From the NCBI RefSeq assembly GCF_030160715.1, contig NZ_BSOW01000002.1, positions 410,851-474,850 of the forward strand: a stretch of 64,000 nucleotides of DNA. Reading direction: 5' to 3'. The translations under genes were made by a program, and so were the position numbers. Shown one piece after another: positions 22,981 to 31,032 of this stretch. The first letter of the stretch is position 1. The number at the start of each line of letters is the position of its first letter. The stretch comes from Bradyrhizobium iriomotense (GTDB lineage: Bacteria; Pseudomonadota; Alphaproteobacteria; Rhizobiales; Xanthobacteraceae). Below the pieces are notes generated by a model. It had not been told where the DNA came from. It did not search any database and worked only from the letters and a program-made list of their open reading frames with translations.

Positions 22981-23325
22981 TTAGTCTTCGAGCAGGTCCG
23001 CCAGGAAGGCCTCGGTCATCGCATCGACGTTGCCAGCCTCAAGATGCTTCTCGAACTCCTCCGGTGCCGCCGATGCTGCGATAGGGCTAGGACATTCCGC
23101 GCGATCGGTCCATTGCGCCGCCCGCGCCGATGCGATGTCGGCGCGCTCGAGATCGGCGGCCGTCACCATGGCCAGCGGACTCGCTAGCGGCGACAGGGTT
23201 TCATCGGCTCCGGTTGCGGCCTCGTCGAGTGCAGCGTCTACGGCGTCCGCCCCGGGCTCTCCCTCGAAGTCGAGCGCGGCCAGGAAATGCAGCGTCGTCT
23301 CGTTGCTCTGCTTTTTTTTGGCCAT
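22981..23325 (-). CDS. Hypothetical acidic protein, 114 aa
   Basis: Starts MAKKKQSNETTLHFLAALDF and continues as an Ala-, Glu- and Asp-rich chain (GEPGADAVDAALDEAATGAD, then SPIAASAAPEEFEKHLEAGN) ending MTEAFLADLLED. Low-complexity, helical, acidic; no Cys and no membrane segment. The Lys-rich start is the most natural initiation point; the frame runs 25 codons further 5' but that part is unlike the rest. Isolated on the minus strand. No family recognised. Confidence 0.55.
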   Translation of the reverse strand: MAKKKQSNETTLHFLAALDFEGEPGADAVDAALDEAATGADETLSPLASPLAMVTAADLERADIASARAAQWTDRAECPSPIAASAAPEEFEKHLEAGNVDAMTEAFLADLLED

Positions 23326-24136
23326 GACCGCTGGGAAAAGAAAAGAGAACGGCTGCGAACCGCGCTGCGACGTACGCGGGACTAGTGCCTTGCCGGGCAT
23401 TCCGAACCAGAATCGCCGATCGAATCCAGAAGATCGGGACCTCGGTGTGGATTCGGCGTGGCTTTTGACCTCCGACCGGCGCCGAAGGTTGACCCCTCAT
23501 CATCCGCAGAAAGTGCCACAATCCATTTCGGACTGCGGCAGTATGCCGGGGTCAATGTCGGAAGCCGAAAGGACACCGGGCTTTCACGATGCACGCGGCC
23601 CGTATCCAATTCTACGATCGACCCGTGGGCGCGATCCTTCTGAGCGAGCGCCATCTCGTATTGCGCGGGATCAAGCGCCGCGGTTCAAGCAGCGCGCCAT
23701 CGCGCAGTCGGGCAATAATGACGACGACTAATGAGGGAATTCAGGACAAGTGAATGTTAGCCCTCGGGGGGACGAGCGTCTGACTCCTGTCTCGTGCCCG
23801 AATCTCTCGTTTTTCTATCACGCCTTCATTCGCAGCAAGGCAAACGAACCGGCTTCGGAAGACCGGTTCCTTCAGCCCCATCGAGATTAACTTTTGCTGA
23901 TGTTGCTGGCGCGATCGTTTTCGGTTGCCGCCGACCGAGATAGGCTCAATACAACCTGAATTGTGGCGGTCTGGGCATTGAGTCAGGGTAATGCGATGGA
24001 GGACCTTCATAGAGTCACACAACTGCGTTATTTGAGTCAGAGAATTGTGTTACCCGGTTCAAATCGACTATTGATTCTGCTGCGGGATTTTCGGCAACTG
24101 AGTCGAGGTTTTCTGTTAGAGGACAGGAGCAAGACA
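23326..24136. other. Long gap before murA; only doubtful short frames
   Basis: A 54-codon plus-strand frame at 23589-23753 (RIQFYDRPVGAILLSERHLV and a Ser/Arg-rich end) lacks a good ribosome site and is doubtful. The stretch 23740-24130 is AT-richer and includes in-frame sequence ahead of the murA GTG that does not look like MurA. The murA promoter should be here. I see no terminator hairpin or repeat of note. Confidence 0.35.
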
Positions 24137-25432
24137 GTGGCGCCCATCCAATATATCGTCGAGGGCGGTCACCGGCTCTCGGGCTCGATCGAGCCGTCCG
24201 GCAACAAGAACTCGGCGCTGCCGATCATCGCGGCCGCCCTCCTCACCGAGCATCCGGTGACGCTCCAGAACGTGCCGCGCATCCGCGACACCGAGACGCT
24301 GGTCGAGCTGATCCGCTCGGTCGGCGCGTCCGCCGAATGGCGCGAGCGCAACACGCTTGTCATTCACGCCAAGAGCATCCGCGCCGCCGATCTCGATCCC
24401 GAGCTCTGCGTCCGCATCCGTGCCTCGATCCTGCTCGCAGGCCCCCTGCTCGCCCGCTGCGGTGAGGTGATGCTGCCGCCCCCCGGCGGCGACGTCATCG
24501 GCCGGCGCAGGCTCGATACGCATGTGCTGGCGCTGGAGCAGCTCGGCGCCAAGGTCACTGCGACCGACCGGCTGGAATTCCGCGCACCGAAACTGACCGG
24601 CGCCGACGTGTTCCTGGACGAGCCGAGCGTCACCGCGACCGAGAACGCACTGGTCGCGGCCGTCGCCGCCGACGGCGTCACCTATTTGCGCAACGCGGCC
24701 TCCGAGCCGCATGTGCAGGATCTCGCCAACTTCCTGGTCGCGCTCGGTGCCAAGATCGAGGGCATCGGCACCAACACCATGATCGTGCATGGGCAGGCGA
24801 CGCTGGGCTCGGCAACCTATGCGATCCAGCCCGACCATATCGAGGTCGGCTCGCTGATCGGACTTGCCGCCGTGACGCGCTCGCCACTTCGCATCGTCCG
24901 CGCCGGCGTCGAGCATTTGCGCTCGATCCGCATGGGCTTCGAGCGGCTCGGCATCGTCTGCCGCGTGGAGGGCGACGATCTGATCGTGCCGTCCAACCAG
25001 ACCCTGAAGATCCAGGACGATTTTGGCGGCCACGTGCCGAAGCTGGAGGACCAGCCCTGGCCGGCCTTCCCCGCCGATTTGATGTCGATCGCGATCGTCA
25101 CCGCCACGCAATGCGAAGGCGTGATCCTGATGTTCGAGAAGATGTTCGAATCCCGGATGTTCTTCGTCGACAAGCTGATCGCGATGGGCGCGCGTATCGT
25201 GCTCTGCGATCCTCATCGCGCGATCATCGCGGGGCCGAGCCGCCTGCGCGGTGCCTCGATGATTTCGCCCGACATCCGCGCCGGCATGGCGATGCTGCTC
25301 GCCGCGGTCTGCGCCGAGGGCACCTCGACGATCAACAACGCCGACCAGATCGAGCGCGGCTACGAGCGCATCGACGAGCGGCTGAACGCGCTCGGCGCCA
25401 GGATCAAGCGCGTGCCGGAACGGAAGAGCTGA
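24137..25432 (+). CDS. murA: UDP-N-acetylglucosamine 1-carboxyvinyltransferase (MurA) with Asp at the catalytic Cys position
   Basis: A 431-residue MurA/EPSP-synthase fold enzyme that transfers enolpyruvate from PEP to UDP-GlcNAc, the first committed step of peptidoglycan synthesis. SGNKNSALP near 21-29 holds the conserved Lys/Asn, and PAFPADLMS holds the base Asp. In the flexible loop the usual PGGCxIGxRP reads PPGGDVIGRRRLD, so Asp119 replaces the Cys (E. coli Cys115) that fosfomycin alkylates. The same Cys-to-Asp change in Mycobacterium and Chlamydia MurA gives intrinsic fosfomycin resistance. GTG at 24137 has GGAG upstream and starts exactly at the family N-terminus. The genome may hold another murA; this could be a paralog. 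Confidence 0.9.
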   Translation: MAPIQYIVEGGHRLSGSIEPSGNKNSALPIIAAALLTEHPVTLQNVPRIRDTETLVELIRSVGASAEWRERNTLVIHAKSIRAADLDPELCVRIRASILLAGPLLARCGEVMLPPPGGDVIGRRRLDTHVLALEQLGAKVTATDRLEFRAPKLTGADVFLDEPSVTATENALVAAVAADGVTYLRNAASEPHVQDLANFLVALGAKIEGIGTNTMIVHGQATLGSATYAIQPDHIEVGSLIGLAAVTRSPLRIVRAGVEHLRSIRMGFERLGIVCRVEGDDLIVPSNQTLKIQDDFGGHVPKLEDQPWPAFPADLMSIAIVTATQCEGVILMFEKMFESRMFFVDKLIAMGARIVLCDPHRAIIAGPSRLRGASMISPDIRAGMAMLLAAVCAEGTSTINNADQIERGYERIDERLNALGARIKRVPERKS

Positions 25433-25456
25433 GGCGGCGCTGCTGTTACTCTGAAA

Positions 25457-25612
25457 TGGTCTCGTGCCCCCGGACGCAGCGCAGCACGTTCCGGCGATGC
25501 GAAGCATCGTCCGGTCGTGATGCGCTGCTGAGCCGGGGCCGATACGGCCGAGACGTGCGTCCGTGATTCTGGGTCCCGGCTCGCGCTTCGCGCGTCCGGG
25601 ACACGAGAGCGT
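25457..25612. repeat. Palindromic intergenic repeat, murA-MATE gap
   Basis: GC-rich interspersed element with nested inverted arms, for example GGCGATGCGAAGCATCGTCC and CCCGGCTCGCGCTTCGCGCG near its end. It contains the GCCCCCGGACGCAG / GTCCGGGACACGAG type ends often seen in Bradyrhizobium gaps. It fills most of the space between two co-directional genes. Confidence 0.55.
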
Positions 25613-25653
25613 GTGGCCATGTTTTGGACGCGCGCCAATGCTATTGTTCCCAC

Positions 25654-27042
25654 ATGCTCGAACACGTCCAGCGCCCGCCGCAGCAATTTGCCGCGCCCAA
25701 CCACCTCGCCGATGAGTTCGGCGAGACGTTGCGGCTGGCCGTGCCGATGATGCTGACGCAGCTCGGGCAAATCGCGATGATGACGACCGATCTCGCGCTG
25801 ATCGGCCGGGTCGGCGAGGACGCGGTGGCGGCCGCGGCGCTGGCGCACACGGTCTATTTCATCAGTTTCACCTTCGGTCTCGGCCTCGTCGCCGCGGTGG
25901 CGCCGCTGGCGGCGCAGGCCTTTGGCGCAGGCGACGTCAGGCGGATCCGGCGCTCCCTTCGCGTCGGCCTGTGGGTCTCGCTGTTGATCTCGCTGCCGAT
26001 GATGGCCTCGCCGCTCTATGGCGAAGAGATCCTGCTGGCGCTCGGACAGACGCCGCATTCGGCTGCACTTGCGCAACGCTATCTGTTCGGGCTCGCCTGG
26101 GGCATCGCGCCGGCGCTCGGCTTCATTGCGCTGCGCGGGTTCACGGGCGCGGTGAACCGGCCGCAACCGCCGCTGTGGATCACCTTTGCCGCGATCCCCG
26201 CCAATGCGGTGCTGGTCTATCTGCTCATCCACGGCCTGTTCGGCCTGCCAAAACTCGGCCTGCTCGGCGCAGGACTCGCGACCACGCTGGTCAACTTCGG
26301 CACGTTCTTCGCCGCGCTGGCCATTGCCGCATTCCGCAAGCCGTTCTCGGACTATCATCCGCTCGTCCATCTCTGGCGGGTCGACTGGCCTCTGATGCGC
26401 GAGCTGCTGATGATCGGCGCGCCGATCTCGTTTGCGCTGCTGATGGAATACGGCATGTTCTCCTCGGCCGCGCTTCTGATGGGACTGATCAGCACCACCG
26501 CGCTTGCCGCCCACCAGGTCGCGCTCCAGGTCACCGCCGTCCTGTTCATGATTCCGCTCGGCATCGGCATGGCGGCAACGGTGCGGGTCGGACATGCCTT
26601 TGGCCGCAACGAGCCGGCAGCGGTGAAGCGCGCGGGCCTCGTCGCAATGCTGCTCGGAATCGCGCTCGTCGCCGGCCTTACGCTGGCCATCGTGATCGGA
26701 CGATATGCGCTGGCGCGATTGTTCTTCGGCGGTGGCGAAACAAGCTCGGAGACCATCGAGCTGACCGCGACCCTCTTGCTGGTCGGTTCGACCTTCTTCA
26801 TTGCCGACGGCCTCCAGACCATCGTGGGCGGGGCGCTGCGCGGCCTCAATGACACCAGAATGACGCTGATGTTCGCCATCATCGGCTATTGGTGCGTCGG
26901 CTTCCCGACGGCCTGGCTGCTCGCCTTCAACGTCCATCTCGGCGCGGTCGGCGTCTGGATCGGGCTGTCGCTCGGGACCTTCGTCTATGCCACCCTTCTG
27001 ATCTTGCGCTTCCAGCGGCTGGCGCCCAGATTGGGGGCATGA
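25654..27042 (+). CDS. MATE family efflux transporter
   Basis: A 462-residue inner-membrane protein with about 12 hydrophobic helices in two related halves, starting ETLRLAVPMMLTQLGQIAMM with the MATE-typical TTDLALIGRVG and LAHTVYFISFTFGLGLV. It exports drugs or metabolites with Na+ or H+ antiport; the NorM subgroup is most likely. ATG at 25654 is chosen; an in-frame TTG lies 10 codons upstream. Its stop overlaps the DUF2867 gene start (ATGA), and that gene in turn overlaps a DsbA-fold isomerase gene, so the three form one transcription unit. Substrate unknown. Confidence 0.93.
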   Translation: MLEHVQRPPQQFAAPNHLADEFGETLRLAVPMMLTQLGQIAMMTTDLALIGRVGEDAVAAAALAHTVYFISFTFGLGLVAAVAPLAAQAFGAGDVRRIRRSLRVGLWVSLLISLPMMASPLYGEEILLALGQTPHSAALAQRYLFGLAWGIAPALGFIALRGFTGAVNRPQPPLWITFAAIPANAVLVYLLIHGLFGLPKLGLLGAGLATTLVNFGTFFAALAIAAFRKPFSDYHPLVHLWRVDWPLMRELLMIGAPISFALLMEYGMFSSAALLMGLISTTALAAHQVALQVTAVLFMIPLGIGMAATVRVGHAFGRNEPAAVKRAGLVAMLLGIALVAGLTLAIVIGRYALARLFFGGGETSSETIELTATLLLVGSTFFIADGLQTIVGGALRGLNDTRMTLMFAIIGYWCVGFPTAWLLAFNVHLGAVGVWIGLSLGTFVYATLLILRFQRLAPRLGA

Positions 27043-27521
27043 CGCCCGTCCGCGAAGTCACCCCCGAGGTCGACGCCGACGCATTGCTCGCCGGCGCGCA
27101 GTTCATCGACGCCTATCGCGTCGCGATCGGCCGGAAGGCGCTCACCGCCCGCGAGGCCTGTGTCAGGATGGTGCTGCACGGACCGCGCTGGATCGATGCG
27201 CTGATACGCCTGCGCAACATCCTGGTGACGCCCTTCGGGCTCAAGACGTCGGGCGAAGGCGCGCCGGCGCCGGGCGGCCTGATCGGCCTGTTTCCGGTGG
27301 TCAGCGAAACGCCGGAGCGGCTCGTAGCCGGCTTCGACGATTATCATCTCGACTTCCGCCTCGTGGTCGATGTCGCCGGCGATCCGGCGCAGAAGCAGGT
27401 GACCTCGACCACGCTGGTGCGGACGCATAATCTGCTGGGCCGCATCTATCTCACGCTGATCATGCCCTTCCACAAGCTGGTGGTACGCGGCATGATGGGA
27501 CGGATCGTGGAGGCAGTCTGA
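27039..27521 (+). CDS. DUF2867 family protein
   Basis: A 160-residue protein that resembles the DUF2867 family: N-terminal AQFIDAYRVAIG, a core with GLIGLFPVVSETPERLVAGF and YHLDFRLVVDV, and C-terminal VRTHNLLGRIYLTLIMPFHK with VVRGMMGRI. Members are small cytosolic proteins of unknown role, sometimes fused to NAD(P)H-binding domains. Start and stop both overlap their neighbours (ATGA at 27039, TGATG at 27519-27523), indicating tight coupling with the MATE gene and the following isomerase gene. Confidence 0.85.
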   Translation: MTPVREVTPEVDADALLAGAQFIDAYRVAIGRKALTAREACVRMVLHGPRWIDALIRLRNILVTPFGLKTSGEGAPAPGGLIGLFPVVSETPERLVAGFDDYHLDFRLVVDVAGDPAQKQVTSTTLVRTHNLLGRIYLTLIMPFHKLVVRGMMGRIVEAV

Positions 27522-28171
27522 TGACCCTCTCAGTCGACCTCTTCTTCTCCTTCCGCAGTCCCTACAGCTATCTGGCGCTGCCGAGAACGCTGAAACTCGT
27601 CGAGGACTATGATCTCGCGGTGAACCTGCGGCCGGTCTATCCGCTGGCCGTGCGCGTGCCCGGCTTCTTCAAGAGAACCAACCGGCAGTTCATCCCCTAC
27701 ATCATCCTCGACAGCAGCCGCGTGGCGCAGCACCAGAACATTCCGTTTCGCTTTCCCCGTCCCGACCCGATTGTGCAGGACCGGACGACGCTGGAGGTCG
27801 CGGCGGAGCAACCCTACATCCACCGCCTGACCCGGCTCGGCGCCATGGCGCAGCTCGAAGGCCGCGCGCTCGAATTTACCAGTGCGATCGCGCGCGTGCT
27901 GTGGGATGGCTCGGTCGAGGGATGGAACGAAGGCAACCATCTGGCGCGTGCCGCCGAAAAAGCCGGCTTCGATCTCGCCGCGATGGATGCCGCTGTCAGC
28001 GCCGATCCCGATAGCTACGAGCAGGTCATCACCGCGAACGAAAAGGATCACGCGGCCTCCGGCCATTGGGGCGTGCCGACCTTCGTGTTCGCAAACGAGC
28101 CGTTCTTCGGCCAGGACCGCATCGATCTCCTGGTCTGGCGCATGGAAAGCAAGGGTTTGAAACGGCGCTAA
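27521..28171 (+). CDS. DsbA-fold protein, 2-hydroxychromene-2-carboxylate isomerase family
   Basis: A 216-residue kappa-GST/DsbA-like protein. It opens with VDLFFSFRSPYSYLALPR, where SFRSPYSY is the HCCA isomerase family signature with the active-site Ser. The C-terminal GHWGVPTFVFANEPFFGQDR is also typical. NahD-type members isomerise 2-hydroxychromene-2-carboxylate with glutathione in naphthalene breakdown, but most homologs act on unknown substrates. Last gene of the three-gene overlapping set. Its TAA stop is the first triplet of an interspersed palindromic repeat. Confidence 0.88.
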   Translation: MTLSVDLFFSFRSPYSYLALPRTLKLVEDYDLAVNLRPVYPLAVRVPGFFKRTNRQFIPYIILDSSRVAQHQNIPFRFPRPDPIVQDRTTLEVAAEQPYIHRLTRLGAMAQLEGRALEFTSAIARVLWDGSVEGWNEGNHLARAAEKAGFDLAAMDAAVSADPDSYEQVITANEKDHAASGHWGVPTFVFANEPFFGQDRIDLLVWRMESKGLKRR

Positions 28172-28272
28172 AGCGCGATGAGATTAGGATGAATCGTCAT
28201 CGCGCTTTAGGTTGTTGTTTGCGCATGATCTTTCCGGAAAACCGCTTCACACTTTTCCGGATCATGCTTTAG
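28169..28272. repeat. Interspersed palindromic repeat family A, copy 1
   Basis: Two palindromes in series: TAAAGCGCGATGA pairs with TCATCGCGCTTTA, then GCATGATCTTTCCGGAAAA faces TTTTCCGGATCATGC. Related copies lie at 49603-49652 (second half only) and 56920-57049 (full, with an insertion). The first triplet is the stop codon of the preceding gene. Confidence 0.8.
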
Positions 28273-28278
28273 TGCGTC

Positions 28279-28305
28279 TCACCTCTCCCCGGCGGGGAGA
28301 GGTGA
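28279..28305. terminator. Perfect 12 bp hairpin between convergent genes
   Basis: TCACCTCTCCCC and GGGGAGAGGTGA are exact complements around a 3-base loop (GGC). It lies between the convergent isomerase and FUSC genes and could terminate from either side, although no T-run is present. It may also be a copy of a short GC-rich repeat. Confidence 0.5.
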
Positions 28306-28322
28306 ACCGCGTTCCACGGCAA

Positions 28323-29450
28323 TTATCCTGATTGATCCGCGACCCGCGCCGGCTTGTCCGCCGCCGCCTCCGACCATTCGCCGACGACGCGATCGAGGTC
28401 GCAGAGATTCTGGTGCATCTGCTCCAGCGAGAAGCCGAGCGCGAAAAAACGCTCCGCGGTATCGCCGGGCGCACCGCGGATCAGGCCGTCACGGCGGACG
28501 GCAGCGACCGCATCGGCATAGGTTTGGAGCGCGACGTGCACGGGATGGATCGGCGGCGCACCGGCGCCGGTCCGCAGCGCCGCGGCCGCCGAGCGCAGGA
28601 ACTGCGCGATCACCGTGCCGACCTCCGACAAGGGCGCGGCAAGCCTGATCTGCACATCGGCCGGCAGCGGCACCACGGTAGCGCGGCCGATCATCACGAC
28701 GTCGTGGCGCAGCCGCAGCACGGTTCGCAGCAGGGGACCGGTGTCGGGCCCGCTCGACAGGCGCGCCGCGCGCTCGCGCTCGGCCTCGGCGCCGGTGGCG
28801 TTGAGTCCCACCATCGCGGTGCCAATGCCATCCTGGATCCGATGCAGCGCATCGTTGTCGCGGCCGCGCGTCAGGCCTTTCAGCAATTCGGTGAAGGCAT
28901 CCGCGATCAATTCGAGCAGGCGCGCCGCGCTCGCGCGGATCTGTTGCACCGCGCGCGACGGCAGCACCAGGAACGAGACCATGAGTCCCGTGATCGCCCC
29001 GACCGAAACTTCGCTGACGCGATCGATCGCCGAGGCGAGCGGATCGGCATGATGCATGGTCGGCACCAAAAGCACGATCACCGCGGTGACGGTGGCCGCA
29101 TTCAGGCTCGGATTGATCGCGGCGACGAAGGCGAGCGGTGCGACCGCCAGCACTAGCAGGCCCAACAGCTCCGCCTCGCTGGAATAAGGAATCATCACCG
29201 CGATGGTGCCGCCATAGATGGCGCCGCCGACAGTGCCGAGCATGTAGTCGCGTGTCGCCTTCAGCGACCGGCCGACGCTCATCTGGGTTACGATCAGCGA
29301 GGTCAGCACCGCCCAGAGGGGCAACAGCAGATGCAGCGCGGTGGCGATCACATAGGCGGCGGTCGCCGCCACGGTGACCCGGACCGCCAACCCCAGTTGC
29401 GTCTTTCGCGACCTGATGCGGTCGAACATCTGCTTTGCGAGCGCCATCAT
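28323..29450 (-). CDS. FUSC family (aromatic acid exporter-like) membrane protein
   Basis: A 375-residue protein. Five to six hydrophobic helices occupy residues about 20-170 (VAATAAYVIATALHLLLPLW, LLGLLVLAVAPLAFVAAI, TVTAVIVLLVP, VGAITGLMVSFLVLP). A long soluble helical domain with RLLELIADAFTELLKGL and LRHDVVMIGRA follows. This half-size FUSC layout is like AaeB or YeeA relatives that export aromatic carboxylates or other small molecules. The motif QMSVGRSLKATRDYMLGTVG is characteristic. Divergent from the MmgE/PrpD gene, sharing a 120 bp promoter region. Confidence 0.9.
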   Translation of the reverse strand: MMALAKQMFDRIRSRKTQLGLAVRVTVAATAAYVIATALHLLLPLWAVLTSLIVTQMSVGRSLKATRDYMLGTVGGAIYGGTIAVMIPYSSEAELLGLLVLAVAPLAFVAAINPSLNAATVTAVIVLLVPTMHHADPLASAIDRVSEVSVGAITGLMVSFLVLPSRAVQQIRASAARLLELIADAFTELLKGLTRGRDNDALHRIQDGIGTAMVGLNATGAEAERERAARLSSGPDTGPLLRTVLRLRHDVVMIGRATVVPLPADVQIRLAAPLSEVGTVIAQFLRSAAAALRTGAGAPPIHPVHVALQTYADAVAAVRRDGLIRGAPGDTAERFFALGFSLEQMHQNLCDLDRVVGEWSEAAADKPARVADQSG

Positions 29451-29570
29451 CGCCTGTCCCGATACCCATCCTCGTCAACGGCCAAAAGCATAGCTGATAC
29501 CCGTACCCACAGGGCGGCTTGAAAGGAAAAATCCGCCCGCCTACCCTGCCGGCCAAAACGAGGAAACACG

Positions 29571-30938
29571 ATGGCCCACGAAACCGCAACGCTCGCCGCC
29601 TACGTCGCCAATCTGAAATATGATGATATTCCGGCGGAGGTCGCCGAGCGTGCAAAGGTGCTGACGCTCGATTTCCTCGGCAGCGCGATCCGCGCGCGCC
29701 GCGAGGCGGAATCGACGCCGTCGCTGCTAAAGATGCTGGAAGCGCTCGCGCTCGATACCAGGGGCGAATCCACCGTGTTCGGCGACAGCAAGACCTGGAC
29801 GCCGGCGGTCGCCGCGCTCCTCAACGGCGCCCTCGGCCACTCCCTCGATTTCGACGACACGCATGCGGATTCCTCGTTGCATCCGAGCGCGCCGGTGGTG
29901 CCGGCCGCATTCGCGGTCGGCGAGATGGTCAGCGCCTCCGGGCGCGACGTGCTCACCGCGATCGTCGCGGGCTATGAGGTCTGCTGCCGGCTCGGCAACG
30001 CGCTCGACCCGACCTCGCATTATGCCCGCGGCTTCCATCCGACCGCGACCGCAGGCACCTATGGTGCGGCGGCCGCCGCCGCAAAGCTGTACGGCCTGTC
30101 CGAGACGCAGATCATCTCGGCCTTCGGCGTCTCCGGCAGCCAGGCCGCGGGCTCGCTGCAATTTTTGGTCAACGGCGCCTGGAACAAGCGCTACCAGGTC
30201 GGTGCCGCCGCGATGAACGGCGTGATCGCGGCGACGCTGGCCCGCAACGATTTCATCGGCTCGACGGAATCGGTCGAGGGCAAGCACGGCCTTCTGGTCG
30301 GCTACACCGACGACGCGCATCCCGACAAAGCCACAGCCGAGCTCGGCAAAAGCTACGAGACCATGAAGATCGGCGTCAAACCCTATCCGAGCTGCCGCTA
30401 TACCCACGCCGCGATCGACGCGCTGATCGCGATGCGGCGCGAGCACAACCTGACGCCCGAGCAGGTCAAGCGTGTCGAGATCGGCCTGCATCGCAACGGC
30501 ATCACGCTGACCGGCGATGCCGCGACCAAGCGGCACCCGCGCTCGATCGTCGGCGGCCAGTTCTCGATGTTCTTCACCGGCGCGCTCGCGCTCGACCAGG
30601 GCAGCTTTGGCTGGGACGACTATGGCCGGCTCGGCGATGCCGCGATCGACGCGCTAGCCGACCGGTTCGACGTCGTGCAGGATTCGCGCCTGGAAGGCCG
30701 CCCGCATCCCTTCGGCGCTCGCGTGAGCATCACCACCGACGACGGCGTGCACGAGCGCCTCTACGCCGATCCCTCCGGCGAGCCGAACTCGTTCCCGGAT
30801 GCGCAGGCGATGCAGCAAAAATTCCTGACGCTGGCACGCCCGGTGCTGAACGCGCGCGCGGAGCAATTCGCGGATGCGATCCTGTCGCTGGAGCGATTCG
30901 ATCGCGTGGCGAAGGCGACGCAGTTGGGAAGGCAGTGA
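29571..30938 (+). CDS. MmgE/PrpD family protein
   Basis: A 455-residue MmgE/PrpD protein. Family text includes AKVLTLDFLGSAIRARREAE, HSLDFDDTHADSSLHPSAPV, GYEVCCRLGNALDP, FHPTATAGTYGAAAAAAKLY and the substrate-pocket region KPYPSCRYTHAAIDALIAM. PrpD dehydrates 2-methylcitrate; cis-aconitate decarboxylase and several uncharacterised enzymes share the fold. No prpB or prpC is next to it, so a methylcitrate role is not supported. AACGAGGAAAC precedes the ATG. It stands alone, divergent from the FUSC exporter. Confidence 0.92.
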   Translation: MAHETATLAAYVANLKYDDIPAEVAERAKVLTLDFLGSAIRARREAESTPSLLKMLEALALDTRGESTVFGDSKTWTPAVAALLNGALGHSLDFDDTHADSSLHPSAPVVPAAFAVGEMVSASGRDVLTAIVAGYEVCCRLGNALDPTSHYARGFHPTATAGTYGAAAAAAKLYGLSETQIISAFGVSGSQAAGSLQFLVNGAWNKRYQVGAAAMNGVIAATLARNDFIGSTESVEGKHGLLVGYTDDAHPDKATAELGKSYETMKIGVKPYPSCRYTHAAIDALIAMRREHNLTPEQVKRVEIGLHRNGITLTGDAATKRHPRSIVGGQFSMFFTGALALDQGSFGWDDYGRLGDAAIDALADRFDVVQDSRLEGRPHPFGARVSITTDDGVHERLYADPSGEPNSFPDAQAMQQKFLTLARPVLNARAEQFADAILSLERFDRVAKATQLGRQ

Positions 30939-30961
30939 ACTCCCACCGCACGGGCGCTACA

Positions 30962-31021
30962 CCCTCTCCCCTTGTGGGAGAGGGTGGCTTCGCGCCACCT
31001 TCTCCCACAAGGGGAGAAGGG
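30962..31021. repeat. Long near-perfect hairpin between convergent genes
   Basis: Arms of about 27 bases, starting CCCTCTCCCCTTGTGGGAGA and closing TCTCCCACAAGGGGAGAAGG, face each other around TTCGC with one or two mismatches. It is a typical rhizobial interspersed repeat and, placed between prpD-like (+) and serine hydrolase (-) genes, may also act as a two-way terminator. Confidence 0.7.
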
Positions 31022-31032
31022 AAGAGAGCGCG

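Noticed and set aside
25360..26937. 525-codon minus-strand frame opposite the MATE gene
   Set aside because: Low-complexity RRDQ/HRRE-type translation typical of antisense shadows; the MATE protein is clear on the other strand.
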